From contig UZAE01012454.1 of assembly GCA_900617975.1 (NCBI GenBank), positions 1 through 28,326 of the forward strand: DNA of 28,326 bases. The letters run 5' to 3'. Source of the DNA: Rodentolepis nana. Lineage: Eukaryota; Platyhelminthes; Cestoda; Cyclophyllidea; Hymenolepididae. Position 1 is the first letter of the stretch. The number at the start of each line of letters is the position of its first letter. Below the pieces are notes generated by a model that did not search any database, was not told the origin of the DNA, and saw only the letters and a program-made list of their open reading frames with translations. Below, piece by piece: positions 1 through 12,100 of the stretch. A program made the position numbers and the translations under genes.

Positions 1-2759
1 GAAATAATTTGAACCAGCCATTCAAATTATTTAAGATATATTTATTTCAAAAGCAGGCGCTTTGATAATTATCATTAGTCCTTTAGCTGACTCTGGGCTT
101 CACAGAGGAGAGCACCATCAAAGTGAGAAAAAGTAGAGAAGGTGAATAGAAGAATGAATCACAGATGAAAAAAGACAGGCAGACAGACACAAAGGTAAAG
201 AGTGAGAGAGAGTCAGAAGTCAACTGCCGGTTTATGGACTTTTTTGCCGTATGAGTATACGTTGCCCAGGGTGCACCACGTGGAGGTAAGTCTATCGCAC
301 ACCCCATTTAAGATATACATATATTAATCCATCACAGAGATGTATAATTGCAACTGAAATGTGGTTGGCTCGAGTAAACTTAAATATGTGTAATTAACTT
401 ACCCCGTAATTTCTCTACTGGACTTTAGGAGCTGGAAATACTACTGGCTTGGTGATGGCTACGGAAGAACATGTGCAAGTTGGACATCTAGCTATTTGAT
501 GGATGTCGCCAATGTCTTTGCCTTTGATTATGCAAATCGGGAAGTTGTTCATGATATTGCTTCATGCTCATCGTATCTTCACCTTCTCTGCTACTCTGTG
601 TGTGAAGACTACGATAAATTTTTATGATCTGACCTGATTTTAGAACACCAAGACGTCATGTACACCCATTTCGTCGCAACATATTTCCAACTCATAGCAT
701 GCATTCACCGAAGAAATTTAGAAATAATATCTTACTAAAGATACTTAAATATATGTAATTTTGATATTATAAAGTATCCCATTGTTGATAAATCAATTTT
801 TCTTAGTAGCTTTAATAATTTAATGGATTAGTGAAGGTACTACTAAAAATATAATGGTACAACATTTTCTACATCAAATTTCGCAAAGTATTTCAATCAC
901 TTTAAATTCACAACACCCATTAAACGAGTAAATCATCGATAAACTTGGCTGCTCAAGGGCTCTTTTCACTTGTGGTGTGAAATAAAAGCGAATTTGATTA
1001 AGTAAAAACGCAAAACGTCATTAACTAAGCTTTTAAGATTAGAAAGCTCAAGTGGGGAACGAAGCTGACTTCATTGCAAAGAATAAATTATGCGAGCCTT
1101 AATAATTCCAGATAAGTGGTGATAAAAATCAAAGAAATTTCATTTCCTTGTCCAAAATTATCCAATAACCTTCATTCTAATAATATTCATAATATGAGGC
1201 GTCAACCGCAATACTTCATCAGTATAGAAAGTGAGTGTAGTTCAAGAGAATAATGAAATATTACAGATAGCGTGAGATTCACAAAAATATCTCTGACAAA
1301 GACAGCTTTCACTATTAAACTGCATTAATAGAAAAACTAAATTATTAAAAGTCCAAAAAAGAAAATCGATTTGACAGAGCAGTGCAGACGTTTTCTAAAT
1401 TAGCTCCCCTATGGTTCGCATTTCAAGTTCGAATCCATAATAATCAGTAGATAGAGCTAAGTAAATTACGGGTTTCAGCTTAAAGTAAAATTTCTCCTGT
1501 AAATTGAAGTACAGAACTCGATCTCGAATTTGGCATAATTCCTCTAAACAAAGTTGGACAAACTTCACCAAACGCCTTAAGGGTTGATGAAATCTTTTAG
1601 ACCAAACGATGGAACAGACCTTCGAATAGCAAATATATGAAGGTCAAGGTCGTTCGAAATAATAAATAGAGAATTTTTAATATGCTCATTTGGTACGGTT
1701 CAAATTGATAAGGGCTGAAAATCCAAACACATGGTTTCACCTTATTTCGACGTTCGAATATAACACGCTGTTTAGGTCTACTCGGTTTAAACTTTAGCTT
1801 CCAAGTCTTTACGCAGTTCATTTATCTTTAAACTCCTATGAAAATCATATTGAGAAACGTTACATTGTTTGATGGCTTATTGAATTTTTTGACAAAATAA
1901 AAATCCAGATAAATAGAACATATATCCATGTCTAGTCTTCAAAAAAGGCAATTTAATATTGTGTAATAATAAATGTAAACTTTGTTGTTTTATTTTAATA
2001 GTTGATATGATGGTTAATTAAAAATAGAACCTCGGTATCTTAAATAGATGTGCGGACTAAATAGACTCAATATTCAAATTAAATATTCGAAATAAAAAGG
2101 TAATTTCAATAAGCAACAAAAGCAACTTGTATATTCTCGAAACATGTCAGATAAAATATTAATCTTGACTTAAGAGTATACACAAAAAGGTATTTGTTAC
2201 TGAATAGGGTCGATAGGATGGAGGTCGCGGTACTAGCGTAAAAGTGGTAAAATCATGCACCGAAGGAAATGCAAATAATGGAAATAGTAATAATTCAAAA
2301 TAAGCTCGTCATATCTTTAAAGGCATTAATTATATAAGATACCAAAAGTGGACTCAGAAATTCACAATTATTCAGTCTATGTCCTAATTAATATATGATG
2401 ACGAAACATTTCCTGAGGAGCCTTATATATGGCAAACCAACCTGTTAAAGAAAAAAATATAAACAGAAATGTTCAGTTCCCATTGATATTATTAAAGCTA
2501 AGCTTTATCGCTGCTTTTGGAGTCTTTCAGAACTTATGAATAATTTTGTCATATGTTTACAGGGTTCTATAAAACTTACTTATAAATATAAATTTGTTTA
2601 CTTAAGAAAGGCCTGTTTTTTGGCAAATTATATATTAATTTAGCCGATTCAACTTATTAATCAACTTAGTTTCATCAGATTCGTTAAAATTATTAATGAC
2701 CTATTTTAGTTGTATGGAAACTCCTGCGGACATCACGAATTGTTTGGCAACCTTCGGCT
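1..2759. other. 5' flank of DLAT, no recognised gene
   Basis: AT-rich DNA upstream of DLAT. It contains repeat copy A at 59-305. Otherwise I see only short frames with no family resemblance. A lone GTTCGAATCC (about 1429-1438), like an RNA polymerase III B box, has no convincing A box or cloverleaf. A pyrimidine-poor 3' splice-like site (CCTATTTTAG, ending at 2709) lies 50 nt before the DLAT start codon and could mark a 5'UTR acceptor. Confidence 0.5.
59..305 (-). repeat. Dispersed repeat, copy A (inverted relative to copy B)
   Basis: The reverse complement of this stretch matches 10476-10783. Shared blocks include GTGTGCGATAGACTTACCTC, GTGCACCCTGGGCAACG, AAACCGGCAGTTGACTTCTG, TACCTTTGTGTCTGTCT, CTCTGTGAAG and CTAATGATAA. 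The core is a pyrimidine-rich stretch that differs between copies in length and sequence. Ends coincide in both copies (GGGTGTGCG at one side, TATCA..AAAGC at the other), so this looks like a defined interspersed element of about 250-310 bp. No clear terminal inverted repeats, poly-A tail or coding capacity are visible. Family unknown; a non-autonomous element is the best guess. Confidence 0.8.
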
Positions 2760-5700
2760 ATGTCGCTCTGTCGGCTTGCGTTAAATCTCAATCGTCAACT
2801 TTTTAATAATGCATTTGCAATTTCTGCGGCTAGTAGATACTATAGTTCTATTCCATTGAAACCTACCCAGGTTATATTTCCGGAAAAAAGGTATTCAAGT
2901 AAAAATTTGGTATAATTTGTTTTTAAAGAATTCTTGCGAGCCCTCAGCCAAAGTACTTCTTTATCGCTCGATCTTTTTCATGTATGTATTTTTCGAAATT
3001 ATTACTAACCGTTCACGATTAGCTTTGCCAACTCATGTACTTATTAAGCTGCCAAGCCTGTCTCCTACAATGGAGACTGGTAATGTAGTCAGCTGGGCGA
3101 AAAATGAAGGTGACCAGGTTGTGGAAGGTGACCTTCTGGCAGAAATCGAGACCGATAAAGCCACCATGTCAATGGATTCCAGCAATGAGGGCTATATCGC
3201 CAAAATTTTGGTCCCTGCTGGCACAAGAGATCTACCCATCGGAACGGTAGGGGTTATTTTCTTATGTTTAATTGATTTGTAATTTAGCCACTGGTTATCA
3301 TTGTTGAAGATGAGGCATCAGTTGCTGCTTTTAACAATTATGATGCTGCTTCTGTGAGTTCCTTTCAGGATTCTTTCTTTTAATGTATCTTACTCTTACC
3401 AATGCTTTCTAATTTGTGCCAAAATATGTCAAAATTTTAACGATAATGCTGCATTTTGGCATTACCCTACAATTTCAATTTCAAATATTTCCCCAAATGT
3501 GTATTCCCTTTGGTGCATCATCTTCCATTACTGTTTTGTCTTAAGTACTGTTACTTTGCTATAAATCATATTCTGTGTAACTACCTAACTCTGTGTACTT
3601 TGAGTAGAGATTAATGTTTGATTTGGCACGTTTCAAGAAAGGATAGGTCTTAATTGCTGCACTCAATCTTCTTTTGAATTTTATTAGTTGTATTGTGATT
3701 GATCTAGTGCGTACAAGAGATAGTTGTAGACCTGGGCTGCCTTTTTACTTCGAATATCTTGCAAGCAGATTCAAATTACTTATTGTATCAATGAAAATTT
3801 TACTATATATGTATGCAGACTATTGGTGTAATTCGCTTGCCTAGGCACATCTCGCTTTTGTCACAAATAGTTCTATTCGTGTAAGTGAGGTTGTGATCAA
3901 TCTATAAATGAGAGCATTAGTCAATGTGGGATATCTTAGATTCTACTTCGAAACATGGGATTACAAAAGCGTTCCTTGAGGGAGGATTTAGAACACTCTT
4001 TTGATCTTTGCAGTTGATTTTTTAAGTCTAGAAATAGAATTGAAGTTAACTTATTTGGGATGACGTATCGATCAGCGATTTTGGCACCCATGCTTCATAT
4101 TTTCGAATAATTGAAGTTTGTTTTGCTTTCAGGGTACTGTACCTGCCGCTGAAGCAGCATCGTCACCACCACCTCTTGTTGAACCGGAAAAAGAAAAGGA
4201 GACCCAAGCCCCTTCGACATCCCCCAAAATCACTCCTCCACCTGTTATCACTCATCAAGAATCAGGTTCCGTGTGTAATCGTCTCTTCATCTCTCCTCTG
4301 GCTCGTCGTTTGGCCAAAGAGCGTGGAATTGATCTCTCCTCTCTGAAGGTAGCTGGTGGCAGTGGCCCACTGGGTTCCTTCGTTGCGGCTGATATACCTG
4401 CTGCTGCTGGCAATTCACCCCCCGCTGCTGCACCCAAAAAGAAGAAGGCTGCTAGGCCTCCACCACCTCCCGGCTCCAGTGGTGACCATTCACCCTTCTT
4501 AGATACCCCAGTGCCATTTATAAGAGAGGTGAGCTAACTTGCTTTATTTGGCTTATTGTTTGGTGTTCGAATAAAGCTTTATTGCTCTTGGTATTATCTT
4601 TAAAGAGCAGTTTTTTAAACTTTTTTGGTTGAGCTTTCAATTATTTTAGTCATGTTAAATTTGAAAATAAAACATGCAGATCTTTAAATGTGCGAATCTC
4701 GGCCTACATGTGATAAGGAGTCTTGAAATACCTATAACATATTGCAAGTTCATGGTCTGTTACATTTGAAGTATAACTTTCTCATAGGTCGTAATATTTG
4801 ACCTTTCCGATTACGTGGTACAAAATGACATGATTCGGGCGCCTCTTTAGGACTTCAACCCCTCCCCCCTTTAGTGTAGATTTGAAGAAGTGTGCCTACC
4901 AACTGTAAATAGATTTTTTGATATTTCTTGTGAGCTAAACCAGCTCCATCTTGAGCCATTATCATGATTATTTATAGTCCGGGATGTAGAAGATATTGTG
5001 TTCGGTGTCTATTGGTTTAAACCTAATATTAGGAATGTGACCTAACATACTGCCAATGTTGACTAACTTGGGATTTGGCGAATTCGAGTTTCTCTTGCGT
5101 AAGGCCTCATAGCACCGCCCATCTACCCTAGATTTCTTGTTATCGAAACTCGGTGACTATTACTTTTCAATACAATGTAATTTTCAAAAAAAGGCTTTAC
5201 AATTGGTACTTTATTGTACGAAATGTTTCCCTTTTTATTTGACTTATTGTGTTATTCGCTTTTTTCATGGAGTGGTATCCGTCTGTTGATCCCTAGAAGC
5301 TGCTTTTCTTTCTTCATACAAAATAAACACCCAATCTCTAATCAACAGTATTTGTACCTAGCTTTCTTGCCTGAGCTGCTCCATCTTCTACTTTATTTCA
5401 TCGAATTTGACTCCCGGAAAGTGTAGGCTTCATTTCCACTGTGTTGAGTCAATATGTTTTTGTTCTATGTTGAATTTCAGTCTGAAAAAAAAAACGCTTT
5501 TTATGTTGGACGGGGAATTTTCTCGATTTGTTTGTATGGTAATTACCCTGTTTCAATTATTACTGACGTAGAGGGTCTCTTACTCTGTATTTCAGGTGAT
5601 TGCAAAGCGCCTGACCGAAGCCAAACAGTCCATACCCCACTACTACCTCACAGTAGACATTGAACTCGACGCAGTGATGAAGATGCGAGAGGAGATGAAT

Positions 5701-8475
5701 GCTACCCTAGCCAAGCAGGCAGCCCCTGGCACTAAGCCCCGTAAAATCTCCGTCAATGACATTGTCATCAAAGCCATGGCTCTTGCCAACAAAGCCGTCC
5801 CCGACTGTAATTCTAGCTGGATGGGTGACTTCATTCGACGGTAAGTTGCCCCAACTTTATTGTTTCTTCCACTATTATACATCTTGAACTTTGAGCGTTA
5901 GCATAACAATGGTCTCAGTAAAGTTTTGTGTTCAGCTGTTACGTTGTGGAAGGATTCTGACCTCTGTATATAGTATAAGGAGTCTTACAGATTATTTAGA
6001 AATGTATTCGAAAGGTGCTTTGTGATCCGCAAAGTTCATAGATAAGCTGACGCTTTTCGGGCAGGTTGTTGCATACTTTCTTAAACAGAGCAACAAGCTG
6101 TCAAAGTGGTTCTTTCGTTATCAATCTCTTACCAAAAAAGAAAACATTTTGAAATAATTAGTTAATTCTTGACGTTTTTCCAAACAGGTTCTGAATATAC
6201 TGTAACCACTACTCGTTCATTTTTAATCCAATGAAACCTGCAGTTATGTGCTATTAATAATTGGAATTAAATTGCATTCTTCATATTGTAGATATGAAAA
6301 TGTTGACGTGAGTGTTGCTGTAGCAACTCCGGACGGTCTCATCACTCCCATAATTTTTAATGCCGATGCAAAGGTTAGAAGCAATGCGAGAGCTCGAATA
6401 TTTTGCCTGGCGACAAGTTGTTATTACACTTTTCTCTATTATATAGAGCCTTTCAACAATTAACCAAGAGGTTCGTAACTTGGCAGAAAGGGCGAAGGAG
6501 AACAAACTAAAGCCCACCGAATTCATGGTAAAGTCTAATCCCCTTTGACTTATTTACAATGTTAAGGACCTTGGTTTAAGGTGCTACCTTATTGATTAAT
6601 TTACAGTTATTTATTGGAAGTTTCTAAGCGATGGGCCAGTCTATTTTTAAAAGTTGTAATTTTGAAAATTGAATTGCAGCCACTTCTTAATCAGAGCCTT
6701 CATTTCAAAGACAAAAGCGAATGCCATTGAAATTATGAAGATGGAAAAATCTTTGGTTCGAGATTAAGCCAGAAAGCATTTACAATCTGAAGAAGGAAAT
6801 CAATTTGAAGCTAATTATTTATGCAATTAATTATCCACGTGTTTATTGTGTGTCGGTTAATGGTTGTGTATGCCTTATATTAAGGGACTATGTGATCAGT
6901 GCTAGACTACTGGAATCACGCAGAGTTGTCTATTGCATGGCCTGTTTGCTGTATCAGTAGAAACTTGGGGCAAGTTGAACGCTGTAGCCATTGGAATTGG
7001 ATTTTAGGCAAATGAAAAGGTGGCTTTTTTGTTAGATCCAATCAATTTTTATTTGATTAAATCAGTTTAGAATGGTGAAAGCAATATATAGACTTGCCTG
7101 AAGGTGTACTCTGTGAGTAAGGAGATCCCTTGACCTTCCGGTCGAGAATGTTTCCATTCTGAAAGAATTTATTGTATTCAGCGATGATCTTTAATATAGC
7201 ATTATTAGATATAAACCTCTAATTATTTAATTTTGATTAACATAAAATGAGTTTATTTGTTTTCAAAATCAAGACGAGGCCAATGGCCAAGTTGTAAACA
7301 ATAATCGCAAAGATCCCTAAGTATTATAAGCTAAAATTTTTTATCTTTATTTTTCTATTTGTAATCTTTCTAGGGAGGTACGATCACAGTCTCTAACTTA
7401 GGAATGTTCGGCATTTCCTCCTTCAGTGCCATCATCAATCCACCGCAGGCCTGCATTCTCTCCGTTGGAGGTTCCCAGAAGGTTCTTGTTCCTGATGGAG
7501 ACAAGGGGTGAGCTAACTTAGAGGAGACTTTAATTGTATACAAGGACTTTTTCTTTTTCCATAACAGTAACCATTACATGTGGGCTGGTAAATAAGTTAA
7601 AGGTGAAATTCTTGTTAGAAAATGAAAAACAATCTATCCAGTATACTTGACTGTTAGTTTTTAATTAATTTGCGCCTGATAGAGGATATGGTAACGTAAC
7701 TAGGTAAAGGTAGGTTTCGAATGTAATTGATGAGGTTACCCGAAGTCAATGTAGGTCACTTCAATATAATGGCCGTGGCTAACTTTTCTTTTCGTATAGT
7801 GGGGAACAGAAGCCATCGGCAGTGTTGTGAATAGTGCATTCGTTTGCTCTCAGAGGCCATGGGTTTGCTACCTCATCATACCTGAAGAAGTTACTTCACC
7901 ATCCGTCTGCTCGATAAGGTAGACAAGCACTTGTCTTTGGTCAAGTAGACTGCGCAAAATCTATTTGACCTAATAACTCTAGACTTCAAATGAAGTTGCG
8001 TTCTCCTGATTCCCTCACTTCTATGGCCAAATACTCCCTTGTAAATGCGAAGATCCGTAGATTTTTTTATTTTTTTGCCTTGTTTGGAAGCCTCGTGTCT
8101 TGCGAAAAAGGGGTTGGCAGTAGTATTCAGATTACTATCAGACTCTAGAATGAATGGAAATATAGGATCAATGGTGTCTTGGGCATGTAAGAGAATAAGG
8201 CATTAATGTCTATCTAAAGACTTTAAACCAAACTCATAATCATCTTGGTTCGATGTAAGAACAGTCAAACATACGCAAAGAAGTAGACCCAAAACCTCCA
8301 CTACGCTATCTTATTATTTTTTCATTTCAATGTTTGACTTTTTAGATTCAAGACGGTGACAAAGATGTCGGTGACTTTGTGCTGTGACCACCGTGTTGTA
8401 GACGGTGCTGTAGGGGCAACTTGGTTAAAAGAATTCAAACAACTGCTTGAGTCACCCTCCCAAATGACCTTGTAG
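2760..8475 (+). CDS. DLAT: Dihydrolipoyllysine-residue acetyltransferase, E2 of the pyruvate dehydrogenase complex (9 exons, 498 aa)
   Basis: Transfers the acetyl group from lipoyl-lysine to CoA in the mitochondrial pyruvate dehydrogenase complex. Exons: 2760-2898, 3023-3246, 3288-3353, 4133-4528, 5596-5840, 6292-6373, 6447-6527, 7374-7507, 8346-8475. All introns are GT-AG, all phases agree, and the stop is TAG. Residues 1-47 are Arg/Ser-rich and lack acidic residues until near the end, like a mitochondrial targeting peptide. A single lipoyl domain spans about 48-130; its lipoylated lysine is K92 in ETDKAT. A Pro/Ala-rich linker follows, then the E3-binding domain at about 194-231 ([18 protein letters not shown]), a KKKK/Pro-rich linker, and the catalytic core from about 265. 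The active-site motif DHRVVDG carries H471 and D475. The retained catalytic His argues against the E3-binding paralogue PDHX. Human DLAT has two lipoyl domains and is longer; the one-lipoyl form matches other invertebrate DLATs as I recall them. The start is the first in-frame ATG ahead of the targeting-like peptide. Confidence 0.95.
7817..7875 (+). repeat. Degenerate tRNA-like segment in DLAT intron 8
   Basis: GTTGTGAATAGTGCATTCG followed by TTTGCTCTCAGAGGCC and ATGGGTTTGCTACC reads like a decayed tRNA body: a D-arm-like start, an anticodon-arm-like middle and a GGGTTTG..ACC end standing in for GGGTTCGAACC. The A and B boxes are imperfect, so this is at most an old tRNA-derived SINE. Confidence 0.2.
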
Positions 8476-9164
8476 GACCCGATGACAGCGCAAACACCAA
8501 AGTGATTTAGTAGAAACTCACTTCTGTGCATGTAAAATGTTGTCGCTAAGACCGATTCCTACTTTATCTATTTCTCTCCTATTGTCTTACTAGTATTTTG
8601 TCTCTTCTGCAGTTAGGCTCTTTGTATGCTAAAAGGATGTGCTTATAGTGCCTCTGGACTCTTGTTATAGAGGATTGGGGATTTCCTGTATATTGTATTG
8701 GGCTCTCGGGATTTTAATGAAATTGGAATCATTACAGCATGATTATTTATCGATACCTTATGGAGTTTAGGCTAATGTAGAATCCAACCCGATTTCAAAT
8801 CGGAACACTGGGGACGGTCACTTTGGTATAGGGGATGCTACGGCCGACCCACATTTTGGTACTTAATAAAATATTATTCATAACTCATTTTCTAAGGAGT
8901 ATTACAAGAGACACGAAACAAAGAAAATGTTAGCCTACTTTAGTTTATACCGCATAGTGCAACCCAATGAGCCCTTTGTCGTGAAAGAAGCTTGGTATTA
9001 TTTTCATTTCAAAAGAAGTCATGAAGGTACAATCGATCAGATCAATAAAAGACCAACTATTTTAGGGGATATGTACATTAACTGGTTTTCGGTCGCGCTT
9101 TTCTGCGTCTTCGCTTGGTAACTGTCTTGGGTTCTAAAAATTAAAACGACATGGAATAACACTA
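8476..9164. other. Convergent 3' region between DLAT and XPG
   Basis: Holds the DLAT AATAAA candidate at 8865 and no recognised gene. An ATG-initiated plus-strand frame at 8927-9121 (64 codons) lies opposite the expected XPG 3'UTR and resembles no family I know. No canonical AATAAA serves XPG on the minus strand here; only variant signals are present. Confidence 0.5.
8865..8870 (+). promoter_or_regulatory. Candidate polyadenylation signal AATAAA for DLAT
   Basis: First canonical AATAAA downstream of the DLAT stop (8475), 390 nt into the 3' flank. It falls between the convergent DLAT and XPG genes, about 295 nt before the XPG stop codon on the other strand, so the two 3'UTRs may be close or overlap. 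No experimental end is visible. Confidence 0.45.
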
Positions 9165-12100
9165 CTACTCAAAACTCATTAGTAATTGAGTCGTTATAAA
9201 CAAACCTTCGGTGGACTTTCGTTTTCTCGAAAGATTTGATGAATTGCCCTCCTGACTTTCTTCATCTGCAGACCAATTATCTGCGAGATTAGGTAGATTT
9301 TCAAATTCCTTCGCGTATTTCAGTTTATATGTTGCCTGCGTAAGTCTAGAAGTAGGCTATAAAGGAAAAGCGATTGAGAACGAAGTTCATTATCAAAATA
9401 ATAGTAACTTAACTTCCCACCTTTAGTTGGGAATCAACATGAGGGAAGAATTCAACGATTTGAGGAGTCCGGCTTACACGGTGTTCAAGGGACGATTTAA
9501 ATTTACTCAAAACAGAAGTGAGAGTCCCCTCACTTGTTTGCCTTGACCAACCGAGTTTTTCCATCGCATACGTATTGACCCAACAGTTAAAGAAAATTTT
9601 TGTAAAATAAAAGCATAAGTAGTGGATATCCCGTGATTCATCAACAATTTGTATAGGTAAATTTAGGTGGGAAAACCAAACTCATACCGCAAAAAATGCA
9701 AAAACAATTACTGAAAAGGATATTTTGTAAGCAGTGCCATCTGTGGTGTGTCCCAATGAAATTCCTTTGGTTCTTCAACATTTGGTGAGAGGTATCCCTT
9801 GACAACCATTTCATTAGGAAAATCTAATAGAAGAAAAGTAAACTGATTTCTGTTGAACAGCATGTTACCATCTGGAACTTTGATATTTTTCCATCTTGAA
9901 TCAGTTCCTCTCAAACAAAATTCGCGAAATGCTAAAAGGGGCTGGAGAACCGCATCGATCTCAGTAGAATTCGGATGGTTGTAAGAGCGACAGAAAAAGG
10001 CTACTATCTCCACGGCCTTAATGGGGCCGATCTTGTCGATGCCATTGGTGTAATCACTACCGCAGAGCATGGCTAACTGAATTAAGTGACGTCTGTCCAA
10101 TCCTTGGGAAGAGAAAGAACAATCAAGTTAGTACTCATTTTGGGAAAACTTGCGACATGTCTTGTGTTTTACACCGATTCCTCTTAGAGAGATGAATATA
10201 TTCCTTACCAGGACCATGCCGAGAGCGTCCACATTTATTATGCTTCTGATCTTGCCATAAAACTTGGTAAGTTGATAATGATTATAAAAAGTGTACAAAG
10301 ATGAAAAGATAGGAGTGACGACATCGCCAAAGAGGAATTAGGTTACTGTTAAGTATTCATAAAAATTGTTTGGTTGTTGTTGGATAGAATTGCTGAGGCT
10401 TGCTTAATTTGGCATATTATTGAGTTCTGGAGTCTTTAGGCTACCTTGGAAAGAGGATTTAATAAATTTAAAACAGGGTGTGCGATAGACTTACCTCCAC
10501 GTAGTGCACCCTGGGCAACGCATACTCATGCGGCAAAAAAAGTCTATAAACCGGCAGTTGACTTCTGAGTTCAAGCTATCATGTCCCCACTGTATGTCAT
10601 ATTCGACTTCTTTCACAGTACTCACCTCACCTTTCATCTACCTTTGTGTCTGTCTCTTTTACATATTTAAAACACTCTTCTGTTCCCACCCACCCCCTCT
10701 CGATTTTTTTCGATTTGATGTTCCTCCTCTCCCTCTGTGAAGACTGAAGTCAACTAAAGGGCTAATGATAACTATCATAAAGCTGGCCATTTGAAAGAGA
10801 AGCTTCCTAATCAGCCTTGATTAATAAACCCACCCAGACACTCTTTGATGTCCTGACTTGAATACAGAGATGTGGGCTTTGACTTGGCCTTTCCACTGTC
10901 ATTGCCAAATAGGTGCCGACAGACGAGACTCGCACCGAAAACCCAGACATCTGAGTCATCACTGGCAACAATATCGACTAATCCAAGTTGCTGAAGGCGA
11001 CAGCACTGGGCCTCCGCTTCCTCGGGGCTGGTGACCACAGGAAATCCGAAAAGTTCAACCAAGCGCTAAATTAAAACTTATTTTTTAAATTAAATATTTG
11101 ATGAAATTTTCAGATGATTTACCTAACTAACTGAAACGAATAGTGAGATTAGTGCAAACAAATAATCTCAAATAGAAGTGTTGAGGTCATTTACGTACCT
11201 GGGCTTCAGCAACACAATCTGAGGTTGTCTCCTGTGCAAGACGCTCGAATCTATCCGCTTCTAACCGCAAAACTGAATCATCAATCTCCAAATTGTCTTC
11301 TATTTCGTCAAATCCAGGTGCCAGAAAACTTGAAATTTGTGGCAAAGATTCTTCTCGACTAAATTCATCTTTAACTTCTGAGTCTGGAACCTTTCCCACA
11401 AATGCAATTTTCCCATCCACTTTCTTTGCAGACAATTCCTCCTTGACAATCTTTTTCGCAAGAGGTGGTTGAGCATGGTTCATAAGGTTTTGCAAATTCT
11501 CAGAGGAAGTTGATTGATCGACGCAACTACTAAAACCATTAAAATGTTCAATGGAGACCGATTGGTCAGTAACATCAGTAAAATAAGTTTCTTCAGAGGA
11601 TGATTCCTCTAAATTTGATTCTTCATCAGATGTTATGGACTCGACATCTCCTGTTTTGACTGGTTGTTTGGCAACAATAACCCTATTTTTATTAGTAGAT
11701 GATGAGGTCCCGGCCTCTCTGGACTGAATAAGACGAAGAACAAGGTTGTCTAGAGTCTTAATATCTTCAGAACCTGCTTCCACATCGACAAAGTCGTCTG
11801 TGTCGGTAGAAGTAGCTTCGGATTCCGACGACCCTTCCTTCACTTTGACTTCATCACTCCCAAATCTACCATTTTGATCCGTTGAGTCCGGATCCATTTT
11901 TGTAAGTTCAGTAACTGTGTTTGGTTCAGATGTTACTTTTTCATCGGAATTCAAATCCGATCCAGGTGATCTAACAAGAATTCTACAAAATAAAATTCTT
12001 AAATTCCATAATTTGAAAAAGTAAAAACTATTTAGGCATTCTAAATTACGCAATCAATATTTGCAAACAGTAGTGTGAAATGGCAATCCATCAATGGAAG

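Noticed and set aside
83..307. Minus-strand 74-codon frame sharing KKSINRQLTS with 10504-10740
   Set aside because: The shared peptide comes from the dispersed repeat; frames diverge after the shared block and differ in length, so there is no sign of a maintained protein.
1428..1438. GTTCGAATCC resembling a tRNA B box
   Set aside because: No matching A box, cloverleaf or acceptor stem around it.
2917..3022. Upstream extension of the DLAT lipoyl exon frame
   Set aside because: This part is intron 1 (TACTAAC-like branch site and TTAG acceptor at 3022). The extension lacks an ATG start and has no similarity to the family.
4255..4437. Minus-strand frame opposite DLAT exon 4
   Set aside because: Shadow of GC-rich Pro/Ala codons in the real exon.
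8927..9121. 64-codon ATG frame on the plus strand
   Set aside because: Opposite the XPG 3'UTR, no family resemblance, length within chance expectation.
9708..9723. Conventional end of XPG exon 10 through KYPFQ to a TAA, or a GT donor at CA/GTAATT
   Set aside because: Neither gives a phase that joins the next conserved exon, and no AG acceptor exists in front of it. The AT-AC join restores the family sequence exactly.
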